Below are positions 1-7,114 of a stretch of DNA of 64,000 nt, piece by piece; position 1 is the stretch's first letter, and each line of letters opens with the position of its first letter. Location: contig NZ_BFAG01000007.1 in NCBI RefSeq assembly GCF_002897375.1, positions 1 through 64,000 of the forward strand, read 5' to 3'. The DNA comes from Deinococcus aerius (lineage in GTDB: Bacteria; Deinococcota; Deinococci; Deinococcales; Deinococcaceae). The translations under genes were made by a program, and so were the position numbers. The notes below the pieces were generated by a model. That model did not search any database and was not told the origin of the DNA. It saw only the letters and a list, made by a program, of their open reading frames with translations.

Positions 1-59
1 GCGCGGGCCTGGGCCTCGGGGGACAGGGTGCTGCGGAGGGTGCTCCACTTCTTAGCCAC
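1..59 (-). CDS. XRE-type antitoxin (HigA-like), N-terminal part only
   Basis: Only the first residues are in the window; the gene leaves the left edge. A GTG start at 59 follows a strong GGAGGA ribosome site. The peptide begins MAKKWSTLRSTLSPEAQAR, which fits the opening of XRE-family antitoxins that pair with HigB-type toxins (a short K-W-x-x-L-R stretch followed by SPEAQAR). The toxin remnant just upstream overlaps this start, as in HigBA operons where the toxin comes first. The family call rests on a short stretch and on the neighbour. Confidence 0.5.
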   Translation of the reverse strand, partial: MAKKWSTLRSTLSPEAQAR

Positions 60-168
60 GGTCTTCCTCCTCCCTTTGCAGGGTTTGCAGGTGAGCGTCG
101 TAGAGGTTGTCCGCCTGGGGGACGAAAAAGACGCCCCAGGCTAACTGGGGCGCGAAGACTAGCTCAGC
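52..168 (-). pseudogene. HigB-like (phage gp49-type) toxin, C-terminal remnant
   Basis: The frame closes at a TAA (52-54) that overlaps the downstream antitoxin start. It is open only back to an in-frame TAG at 169-171 and has no plausible start. The visible end reads WGVFFVPQADNLYDAHLQTL, which matches the way gp49/HigB-type RelE-fold toxins end (aromatic-x-x-x-IP-x-A-D-x-LYD-x-HL). The N-terminal two thirds are absent, so the toxin looks broken while the antitoxin survives. What lies upstream (169-450) does not encode the missing part in any frame I can see. Confidence 0.45.
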
Positions 169-451
169 CTAATGTGCTGGATCGAGTATGCAGGCTGAGC
201 GTATGAGCTGGAGCGAACACACCTAAGAAGACATACGTGACGCGCCTCCTATTGAGGCTCAGAATGCACGAGATACGCTCGGGTTCCCCAACCTGTTGCA
301 CTCCGTGCAGCCGAGCCTCCGTCCGATGGAATTCCAGCGGGCGGAGCTTCGTTAACCACGCTGGTTCCGACTTTGTACGATGCGGAGGCTCCGCACGTCT
401 GTAGGTCGGCTCACGCTTGGGCAGCCATTCGGTATTACATAGTCTGGGTGG
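169..451. other. non-coding stretch upstream of the cas promoter
   Basis: I see no gene here. It holds one perfect inverted repeat, TGCGGAG-G-CTCCGCA at 381-395, which could be an operator. At 237-250 there is a partial match (GTGACGC then CCTCCT) to the block that precedes the RNase H-like gene and cas1, without the palindrome. Base composition is less GC-rich than in the flanking genes. Confidence 0.4.
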
Positions 452-480
452 TTGAAACTTCTGTGCCTATGCCCTAGAGT
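452..480 (+). promoter_or_regulatory. sigma-70 type promoter of the cas operon leader
   Basis: TTGAAA at 452-457, a spacer of exactly 17 nt, and TAGAGT at 475-480. Transcription would start near 487, about 33 nt before the lone CRISPR-repeat fragment and about 130 nt before the cas3 start. Inferred from sequence only. Confidence 0.55.
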
Positions 481-519
481 CAACTCGTCAGGCAATCCCG
501 ACCATTGCTGTATCAGCCG

Positions 520-542
520 CCCCGAGCGATAGGGGACTGAAA
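520..542 (+). repeat. solitary CRISPR-repeat fragment (hairpin plus 5' handle) in the cas leader
   Basis: Twenty-three bases are identical to repeat positions 14-36 of the array at 10028: the CCCC/GGGG hairpin and the ACTGAAA tail. The first 13 repeat bases are not recognisable, and the last base is C instead of G. It lies in the same orientation as the array and as cas3, between the promoter at 452-480 and the cas3 start at 620. The part that forms the hairpin and crRNA 5' handle is preserved, the other half is not, so this is more than a stray array remnant. Confidence 0.85.
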
Positions 543-559
543 CAGACTTTGCAGCACCG

Positions 560-577
560 ACGGGCTTGCCTGTTTTT
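560..577 (+). terminator. weak terminator-like hairpin after the solitary repeat
   Basis: ACGGG and CCTGT can pair around a CTTG loop (one G-T pair), and the stem runs into five Ts (573-577). With the solitary repeat it frames a spacer-like stretch of about 17-30 nt. The stem is short, so termination would be partial at best. Confidence 0.35.
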
Positions 578-619
578 CTGCCGTCACCCAATGACGCCTC
601 TCTCTGCCAAGGTCACTCC

Positions 620-3154
620 GTGGACACCTCTTCCGCCCTGCGAAGTCTTTTCGGCCTGAACCCCTACCCCTACCAGCAGCGTGTCGGGGAGACGCTTCTG
701 AGCGGCCGGAACGTCATCCTCCGCGCTCCAACGGGGTCAGGGAAGACGGAGGCGGCCCTCGGTCCTTTCCTGCTGGCCCGGCAGGAGGAGCGCCGGGACT
801 TTCCCCTCCGCTGCATCTTCGCCTCCCCGATGCGGACGCTGGCGCAGGACCTGTATGAGCGTATGGGCGAAGTCAACAAGAAGGCCGCGCTGGGGCTGGA
901 TATCCGCCTTCACACCGGCGAGGACCCGCAATCGCCGCTGCTGGAGGGCGACATCATCATCACGACCGTCGACCAACTGCTCAGCAATTACCTGCATGTG
1001 CCGTACTCGCAGAGCCAGCGCAGCCGCAACATCGGTGCGGGCGGCGTGGTGGCGAGTTACGTCGTGCTGGACGAGTTCCACCTCTTTGATCCGCAGCGGG
1101 CCTTCCGCACCGCCCTGGAGATGGCGCGCGCACTGTCGGGCGTCACGCCTTTCCTGTTCATGACGGCCACCATGTCTGGGGACCTCACACGGGAGCTGGC
1201 CGAGGCGGTGGGGGCTGAGTTCATCACGCCGAGCCAGGCGGAATTGGACGTGATGACCAGCCAGCAGAAGACCCGCCAGTTCCGTCAGGTGGAGGCCCCG
1301 CTGACGGCGCAGGCCGTGGCCGAGGCGCACGGGCGGCGCAGCATCGCCATCGCCAACACCGTGGACCGCGTGCAGACGCTGTACGCCGATTTGCAGCGGC
1401 TTCAGCGCGAGGGGCATCCCAACTTGCAGGGGGTGACCCTCGCCCTGCTGCACTCGCGCTTCTTCCCCACGCACCGGGGCGCCCACGAGCAGCGCCTGAA
1501 AACGCTGCTGGGCAGGGAGTCGCAGGAAAAGGTCATCCTGGTCGCGTCGCAGGCGGTCGAAGTCGGCATCGACATCAGCTCCGAGGAACTGCATACCGAA
1601 GTCTGCCCCGCGAACGCCCTGCTTCAACGGGCCGGCCGGAATGCGAGGTACGCGGGAGAGCGCGGTGTGGTCAGCGTGTACGCCCTGCCGCTCACGGAGA
1701 AGGGCGAGTGGGACGTGTTGCCGTACAAGGGGCAGGAGGACGTGATCCGGGCCACCTGGGAGGCGCTGGCCGAACTGCCCTCACCCGTCCACCCCGAGGC
1801 CGAGGATCGGCTGATCGACGCGGTGCATACGGCGGGCGACCGGAAGAACTGGGAGGGATATCTCGCCACCCGCCAGACCACCCACAGCGACAGGATGAAG
1901 TCGGCCTTCCTGGGCGACCGGGCCATGCGGCCCGAACTCATCCGCGACATCCAGAACGTCAGCCTGCTGATCGTGCCGCCGGAAACCGACCTGTCCACCT
2001 GGGACGAGGTGAACCGCCATGAACGTATCGGCGTGACCTGGGTTAATTTCGCCGCGCTGGAGGCGAACCGTGAGGCATTGGGGCTGAACTTTGACCACGA
2101 AGTGAACTGGCTCGCTAGGGTTCCCCGCGAAGTGGAACCGGAGCGCCGGAAGGGCCAGGGCGGGGACAGCCGCCAGCCGACGCGCCTGGAGTGGCTTCCC
2201 GTCAATACAGCCGAACAGCTCAGGAACGAGCCGCTGGTCCAGGTCAATCCCACCTTCGTCTTCTACAACCGGCAGGAGGGCTTTCGCTGGACCACCCCCG
2301 AAGGCGGGCAACTCGGTGTCGCGGACTTCCCGCCGGTCCACGCGCGCCGCCCCTCTGGTGAGCGGCCCGATTACTGGTACACCTACGAAACCTACGAGGA
2401 ACACATAGACCGCGTGTTGAAGGCTTCCAGGAAGCACGCCGCCGACGTGTGGCGCGTCTGCCCGAAGGTGGACCAGAAGTTCGGTCTGCCCGCCGGGACG
2501 ATGGAACTGGCCCTGAAGGCGGCGATTGCCGGGCACGACATCGGCAAGCTGTCTGTGGGCTGGCAGGACTGGACACGCCGCTGGCAGGCCGAGCAGGTGC
2601 AGGAATACGCGGGCCGCCTGCTGTGGAATGGCGTGGAGGAAGCGGCGCGGCACGGGGCAAAAGCGCAGGCTAAGGGCGAATACTGCGCCCACACTGATTA
2701 CCACCCCGCCTACGACAAGGAGCGCAACAAGCGCATGGGACCGCGCCCGCCGCACGCGGGGGAGTCGGCGGCGGTCCTCGTCTCCGCATTTGGTCAGGTG
2801 TTGAGAACCAGCATCGGGGATGACCGGAAGGCCCGAAGTGTCATGTTGGGTATCTGCGGAGCCGTAAGCCGTCATCATTCCGCAAGCGCCACGGGGGAGA
2901 CAGATGCCTGGCGGCTGGATGACGGCGCGTGGCTGGAGATTCGGCGGGTTTTCAAACAGGTTGCCGATGCCGAACTGGATGCCGCTGCCCTGGCGAAGGT
3001 TCAGAAGGGAGGCGTCTCCTCTGTCATAAAGCCCCTGCCGCTGTCACCGTCAGACCCGCTTGCCTGGATGATCTATACCCTAACTTCCCGCGCTTTACGC
3101 CTGGGGGATACGAGATCCTTTGAAGACGTTCGCTGGAAGGAGGAAACACTTTGA
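620..3154 (+). CDS. cas3: Cas3 helicase-nuclease with C-terminal HD domain
   Basis: 844 residues from a GTG at 620, chosen because AAGG lies 8 nt upstream; a TTG at 566 would fall in the terminator-like hairpin. The superfamily 2 helicase comes first: Walker A APTGSGKT near residue 40, the DExH box as DEFH near 150, FMTAT near 180, and motif VI QRAGRN near 335. The HD nuclease follows: an EEHI histidine near 595, GHDIGKL near 637, PPHAGES and SRHH further on. In most type I systems HD precedes the helicase; HD last is typical of subtype I-G and some variants. It would unwind and degrade DNA marked by the cas8-cas7-cas5 complex. Its stop overlaps the cas8 start. Confidence 0.95.
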   Translation: MDTSSALRSLFGLNPYPYQQRVGETLLSGRNVILRAPTGSGKTEAALGPFLLARQEERRDFPLRCIFASPMRTLAQDLYERMGEVNKKAALGLDIRLHTGEDPQSPLLEGDIIITTVDQLLSNYLHVPYSQSQRSRNIGAGGVVASYVVLDEFHLFDPQRAFRTALEMARALSGVTPFLFMTATMSGDLTRELAEAVGAEFITPSQAELDVMTSQQKTRQFRQVEAPLTAQAVAEAHGRRSIAIANTVDRVQTLYADLQRLQREGHPNLQGVTLALLHSRFFPTHRGAHEQRLKTLLGRESQEKVILVASQAVEVGIDISSEELHTEVCPANALLQRAGRNARYAGERGVVSVYALPLTEKGEWDVLPYKGQEDVIRATWEALAELPSPVHPEAEDRLIDAVHTAGDRKNWEGYLATRQTTHSDRMKSAFLGDRAMRPELIRDIQNVSLLIVPPETDLSTWDEVNRHERIGVTWVNFAALEANREALGLNFDHEVNWLARVPREVEPERRKGQGGDSRQPTRLEWLPVNTAEQLRNEPLVQVNPTFVFYNRQEGFRWTTPEGGQLGVADFPPVHARRPSGERPDYWYTYETYEEHIDRVLKASRKHAADVWRVCPKVDQKFGLPAGTMELALKAAIAGHDIGKLSVGWQDWTRRWQAEQVQEYAGRLLWNGVEEAARHGAKAQAKGEYCAHTDYHPAYDKERNKRMGPRPPHAGESAAVLVSAFGQVLRTSIGDDRKARSVMLGICGAVSRHHSASATGETDAWRLDDGAWLEIRRVFKQVADAELDAAALAKVQKGGVSSVIKPLPLSPSDPLAWMIYTLTSRALRLGDTRSFEDVRWKEETL

Positions 3155-4857
3155 CGACATATACGGTGCCGCGCGCGCAGGGAACCTATGCCGATACCTT
3201 GCAGGCGCTGGGGCTGGGGCGGCTGCTTGAGGCGCTCAGTGAACAGGGCGAAGTTGTCGTACGGCTGAACGCCGCGCAGGACGCCTTCACGTTGGAAGTT
3301 GCTCAACCCATCACTCTTCCAAATGGGACTCCGCCCACGCTCTACGACTACATTAAAACGGATAGGGACGGGAACGCGCCGCCCGACGCATTTGATTACG
3401 AGGGCGCGAAGGATCATCGTCAGCGTTTTTTCAAGTGGCGCGAGAACAACAAGAGAGCTTCTCTCGACGACATGCCGGAAGGAATCCACCTCCCGCGCCC
3501 CGACTATTCGCTCTATTCCAGTCTGGTGGACATGCTCAAACCCCTGGATACCAGCGGTTACGCCGCCGCCCACCGGGAACTCGCTTCACAACGCTTTGGA
3601 GAACATATCGGAATTGCGCTGGAAGTCTTCAGCAGTGATGGTTTACCCCTGGAAAAAGCCGAGGCTGGCCTGAAAAAACGGCTCAAGGGTAACAAGGCCA
3701 ACGAAGTTTCCATCGTTCAGATCTTCAACCCCATGACCGGCAAAGGCATGAACTCGCCCAAGGCCAACAGCATCGGGATGAATCAGGCGAAAGCGCCGCT
3801 GGTGCTGGAAGCCCTGAAGTACACGGGCTGGTTTGTGGGCGCCGTGGCCGTGACGCCGAGAGGGAGCAAAGACCTCAAGGTGCTGGTGGTCCAGCCCACC
3901 GACATTGAGCTGGAGACATTGCGGCAGGTAATGAATGCCTTTCGCCGGGACTTCATGGGCGGCGGAGCTATTCAGGTGGACATCCTCGCGGCGTTGATCC
4001 TGACAGAGACACTGTTGAAGTACCACGAGTCTCAGGAAGCGGACTGGCTCACTCCCATGGAAGCTCTGTCCGGTTTCCAGATCGCCTACTTCCAGAACCT
4101 CGGCAGCGCGAAGGGCGTGACGAACATCTCCTTCATCGCCCTGCCCGCCTGGGTGCGGCTCGACGGCGACGAGGCCGAAAAGAAGCGGCAACTCTGGCTG
4201 GACGTGCTGAAGGAGCACCGGCAAGTCATCCGCAATCTGGATGAGAGCCATTCGGAGGAGCGCAACCTGCTGGAGAAATACCGCGACTTCCTGAGTGGTC
4301 AGGACGTGCGGGCTTTTCTGGAGTTCCTGTCGGACTACGGGCCGCACGCGCTGCGGCTGGCCGACAGGGGCAAGTACGCGCTCTGGATGACCACGGAAAA
4401 CCTGGGGAGGGTCCTGAACAACATGGAGAGAAACGACATCACCAGCATCATCACGAACAGCGGTTTTCAGAGCGTGGCCGGGGCGATCCGGCGGGCGACC
4501 CGCACCGCGCTCTACACCCGCAAACTCAGCGGCGACCGGACCTACGACGTGCATTACGGTCTGGCGCAGGAACTCAAGCGCAGCGCCGTGACCAAGCCGA
4601 AGTTCATGGCCGCCCTCGCGGACTTCGTGGCCGAATACATGACCGAGAACCTCCGTGCTGCCGACCGGGGCAAGCGTGGCCGCGCTCCCGTGACCACCGA
4701 GGACCTGCTGGAAATCGGCAGGCTGCTGGACGAACACGACCCGCAGATGGTGGCGATGCTGCTGATCGCCTACGGCTACGCCAAGGAGCCCAGAGAAGAG
4801 ACGCCCGAACCCGAAGCCACCACCCAGCCTGAACCCAATGTGGAGGAACAAGAATGA
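3151..4857 (+). CDS. cas8: Cas8-like large subunit of the effector complex
   Basis: 568 residues. The TTG start overlaps the cas3 stop (TTGA), and AAGGAGG about 8 nt upstream supports it. I recognise no catalytic motif. The call rests on size, on the position between cas3 and cas7, and on the gene order cas8-cas7-cas5, which is that of the devT-devR-devS genes of Myxococcus. The N-terminus (YADTLQALGLGRLLEAL) and a helical C-terminal half fit a large subunit, which recognises the PAM and recruits Cas3. The last 20 residues are rich in Glu and Pro. Subtype cannot be set by eye. Confidence 0.75.
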   Translation: MTTYTVPRAQGTYADTLQALGLGRLLEALSEQGEVVVRLNAAQDAFTLEVAQPITLPNGTPPTLYDYIKTDRDGNAPPDAFDYEGAKDHRQRFFKWRENNKRASLDDMPEGIHLPRPDYSLYSSLVDMLKPLDTSGYAAAHRELASQRFGEHIGIALEVFSSDGLPLEKAEAGLKKRLKGNKANEVSIVQIFNPMTGKGMNSPKANSIGMNQAKAPLVLEALKYTGWFVGAVAVTPRGSKDLKVLVVQPTDIELETLRQVMNAFRRDFMGGGAIQVDILAALILTETLLKYHESQEADWLTPMEALSGFQIAYFQNLGSAKGVTNISFIALPAWVRLDGDEAEKKRQLWLDVLKEHRQVIRNLDESHSEERNLLEKYRDFLSGQDVRAFLEFLSDYGPHALRLADRGKYALWMTTENLGRVLNNMERNDITSIITNSGFQSVAGAIRRATRTALYTRKLSGDRTYDVHYGLAQELKRSAVTKPKFMAALADFVAEYMTENLRAADRGKRGRAPVTTEDLLEIGRLLDEHDPQMVAMLLIAYGYAKEPREETPEPEATTQPEPNVEEQE

Positions 4858-5783
4858 CCCTGCGTACCCTGTCCATCTCCGGCCTCGCCACCCTGAACCT
4901 GCACTCGCTCAACAACGAGGGTGGCGAGGGCAATCACATCCAGACCCGCATGGTGGATGTGGTGACGGCGGATGGTGAACTGCATCCCGTTAATGCTGTG
5001 TCCGGCGACATGTTCAAGCACATCTTCGCGGAGCATTTCCACGCCGTCGTGCAGGAAATGGGGCTGACGCTGTGCGCGGGCTGTCGCACGCTGAATGCGA
5101 ACCGGTTGAACGCCGCCTCCGACTTCGAGCAGGCCACCAAGGGGAAGAGCAACGCCGAAGTCCTTGATCTGCTGCCGAATGCCTGTGCGCTGGATGACGT
5201 GGCCGGTATCCTCATCACGCAGGGTAACCGCAGCCTGGGGCGCAAGAGCGTGGTGGAGTTCTCCTGGGTGCCGGGCGTGCCGGAGAAGGTCAAGACGGGC
5301 AGCTATTTCCACGTCAAATACGATCCGCAGGGGCGGGGCAAGACGGGTTCGGACGACGGCAGCAACCGGGGGCAGGCCATCTTCCACCGGCCCGCATCCA
5401 GCGGTCAGTACGCGCTGGTCGCCCACCTGGAGGCGCACCGCATCGGCCTGAACGACATCACGCGCGAGTACGCCATCGACGAGGCCGAGCGGCATAGGCG
5501 TCTGACCGCCGTGCTGCGGGCGCTGACGCAGACCTTCCTCCATCCCGGCGGCGCGATGCGGAACACCCAGAGTCCGCACCTGACCGACTTCCGGGGCGTC
5601 ATCACGACCAGCGACCACAGCGTGCCCGCGCCGACCGTCAGCGCCCTGAACCCCGAGTTCGAGGCGCAGGTGGAGCAGATCGCGGGGGCGCTTTCCAGAA
5701 TGAGCGGCCGACCCATCGGCGTACAGAACTTCGACTCCCTGGGCGCCTTTGCCGAGGCGATGAGCCGAACCCTGCCGTCATGA
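4854..5783 (+). CDS. cas7: Cas7, DevR-family backbone protein
   Basis: 309 residues; ATG overlaps the cas8 stop (ATGA), with GGAGG upstream. The N-terminus LSISGLATLNLHSLNNEG, then a GN-x5-R stretch and VNAVSGDMFKH, is the signature of the DevR/MJ0381-type Cas7 family (RAMP fold), which forms the helical backbone along the crRNA. The stop overlaps the cas5 start, so the four effector genes are one translationally coupled operon. Confidence 0.9.
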   Translation: MTLRTLSISGLATLNLHSLNNEGGEGNHIQTRMVDVVTADGELHPVNAVSGDMFKHIFAEHFHAVVQEMGLTLCAGCRTLNANRLNAASDFEQATKGKSNAEVLDLLPNACALDDVAGILITQGNRSLGRKSVVEFSWVPGVPEKVKTGSYFHVKYDPQGRGKTGSDDGSNRGQAIFHRPASSGQYALVAHLEAHRIGLNDITREYAIDEAERHRRLTAVLRALTQTFLHPGGAMRNTQSPHLTDFRGVITTSDHSVPAPTVSALNPEFEAQVEQIAGALSRMSGRPIGVQNFDSLGAFAEAMSRTLPS

Positions 5784-6463
5784 CCTGGCTGGTGGCGACG
5801 TACGAGCCGACGGCCCTCTTCAGCCTCAAAGACTCGCAGGCGACGAGTGCCGCTGGGAAATCCCTGCTGGTGCCGAGTCCCTACGCGGTCAAGACGGCCC
5901 TGATCGACGTGGCCGTGAACTGGCAGGGGGTGGCCTTCGCTCAGGAGGTCTTCGGCTGGCTGCGGCGTCTCGCTGTGCGGAGCAGCCCGCCGCGGTGGGC
6001 CTGTGTGACGAATGCCTTTGTGAAAGTGCAGCGCCCACCCAAGAATGCCGAGCCGGGCAATCCCTTCAAGCCGACGGTGGCTTTCCGGGAATACATCCAG
6101 TTTCGCGGCGAGTTGCGCCTGGCGTTCGAGGTCTCCGGTTTGAAAGTCGACCAGCGGCAACTTCTCTCTGAACTCCTGATGCGGCTGAACATGCTGGGCA
6201 AACGGGGCGGCTTCATTCAGTGGCTGGACAGCGCGGAACTCTCCGAACTGGACGCTACCTTTGTTACCCATACGGGCGACCCGCGCACCACCCTCAGCGG
6301 GGCCGTGATGCACTATCTGGACGATTACGGCCCAAAGATGACCTGGGACAAGCTCAGCACCTTCACGGCAGAGAAGCCTGACCGCATGGTGGTTTCAGCC
6401 CTGGTGCCTTACCGGTTGGTGCGCTCCAGCAAGAGGTCCACGCTCTATCAGCGCACAGGGTGA
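5780..6463 (+). CDS. cas5: Cas5 RAMP protein
   Basis: 227 residues; ATG overlaps the cas7 stop. The call comes from its place after a DevR-type Cas7 (as DevS), its size, and the PSPYAVKTALID stretch typical of Cas5 proteins. Cas5 caps the 5' handle of the crRNA. No cas6 gene is present in the window, so either this Cas5 cuts the pre-crRNA, as in I-C systems, or a Cas6 is encoded elsewhere. No catalytic residue can be assigned by eye. It converges with the toxin gene, one base between stops. Confidence 0.8.
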   Translation: MTWLVATYEPTALFSLKDSQATSAAGKSLLVPSPYAVKTALIDVAVNWQGVAFAQEVFGWLRRLAVRSSPPRWACVTNAFVKVQRPPKNAEPGNPFKPTVAFREYIQFRGELRLAFEVSGLKVDQRQLLSELLMRLNMLGKRGGFIQWLDSAELSELDATFVTHTGDPRTTLSGAVMHYLDDYGPKMTWDKLSTFTAEKPDRMVVSALVPYRLVRSSKRSTLYQRTG

Positions 6464-6464
6464 C

Positions 6465-6800
6465 TTACCCCAGGCCCAGATGCACCTTCAGCCTCCTGTC
6501 CAGTTCCGCCATCTGGGCCGCAGTCAAGCTGCCGAGGTAACGGCCGAAACGGGTGCGGTTCAGACCACGAATGTAGTTCAGTTGGACACGGCTGGCTTCC
6601 AGGAGGCCGCAGCTCCCGGCGGGCAGCATGACGTCGAATGGATATTCCCGACTGACGTTGCTGGTCACCGGCGCGACGACCAGGTGGGGCAGGGTGTCGT
6701 TGGCGATATCGTTGGTTAGAAGGACGGCGGGCCGGGTACGGGCAGGCTCACCGGGAACGCTGGGTTCAAAGTTGACCTGGTAGACATCGCCACGCCTCAT
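6465..6800 (-). CDS. MazF/PemK-family toxin
   Basis: 111 residues starting MRRGDVYQVNFEP. The pattern RRGDVY, then TRPAVLLTNDIAN and LVVAPVTSN, is that of MazF/PemK mRNA endoribonucleases. The ATG overlaps the antitoxin stop as ATGA, so an upstream in-frame start in the ORF is rejected. Sits opposite to and between the effector and adaptation halves of the CRISPR locus. Like CRISPR-linked toxins elsewhere it may act as an addiction or abortive-infection element; that is inference. Confidence 0.88.
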   Translation of the reverse strand: MRRGDVYQVNFEPSVPGEPARTRPAVLLTNDIANDTLPHLVVAPVTSNVSREYPFDVMLPAGSCGLLEASRVQLNYIRGLNRTRFGRYLGSLTAAQMAELDRRLKVHLGLG

Positions 6801-7039
6801 TCCTGCTCCTGCATGGGGAGACCCAGCCACGCTTCGGCTTCGGTCTGGGCCTCCCGGTCCTGGGCGTAGTCGCGGGCGAATTGTTCGTATTCGGCCCTCA
6901 GTTCCTGCCGCCGCAAAGCGTGAGCGGCGGCCTCGACCGCGGCGCTGAATGACGGCAGGTTGTGGCGTTGTTGATAGTGCTCCAGAAAGGAGATGACCTG
7001 GGGGTCAAACACGACGTGCTTACGGTGGGCTTGACTCAT
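6797..7039 (-). CDS. antitoxin partner of the MazF/PemK-type toxin
   Basis: 80 residues starting MSQAHRKHVVFD. The short beta-strand-like N-terminus followed by helices (VISFLEHYQQRH, then AAVEAAAHALRR) suggests a ribbon-helix-helix DNA-binding antitoxin with an acidic C-terminal tail. It is translationally coupled to the toxin. The promoter lies at 7056 and overlaps a palindrome that it may bind itself. A start 7 codons upstream exists but would begin inside that region. Confidence 0.75.
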   Translation of the reverse strand: MSQAHRKHVVFDPQVISFLEHYQQRHNLPSFSAAVEAAAHALRRQELRAEYEQFARDYAQDREAQTEAEAWLGLPMQEQE

Positions 7040-7051
7040 GCACAAAGTCTT

Positions 7052-7068
7052 GCACACCATACGTGTGC
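7052..7068 (-). promoter_or_regulatory. toxin-antitoxin operator over the -10 box
   Basis: GCACAC-N5-GTGTGC inverted repeat. The minus-strand -10 box TATGGT (7056-7061) lies inside it, 16 nt before the antitoxin ATG. This is the layout expected for an autoregulated toxin-antitoxin operon. Confidence 0.5.
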
Positions 7069-7075
7069 TGATGGT

Positions 7076-7114
7076 GCGTCATCCGGTGACGCCTCCTCAT
7101 GTCACGCTGGTCCC
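7076..7114 (+). promoter_or_regulatory. palindrome and leaderless promoter of the RNase H-like gene
   Basis: GCGTCA-N5-TGACGC (7076-7092), then 10 nt, a -10-like CACGCT (7103-7108), 6 nt and the ATG. The same block with identical spacing precedes cas1 (7836-7874): 17 of the 22 bases between palindrome and ATG agree. The palindrome covers the usual -35 position, so a dimeric regulator probably binds there. On the other strand it lies at the -35 side of the antitoxin promoter. Confidence 0.6.

Noticed and set aside
237..250. Third copy of the RNase H-like/cas1 promoter block
   Set aside because: Only GTGACGC and CCTCCT match, with an inserted base and no palindrome or start codon at the right distance.
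352..591. 79-residue minus-strand frame across the cas leader
   Set aside because: It runs antisense through the solitary repeat and promoter, has no ribosome site and no protein-like pattern.
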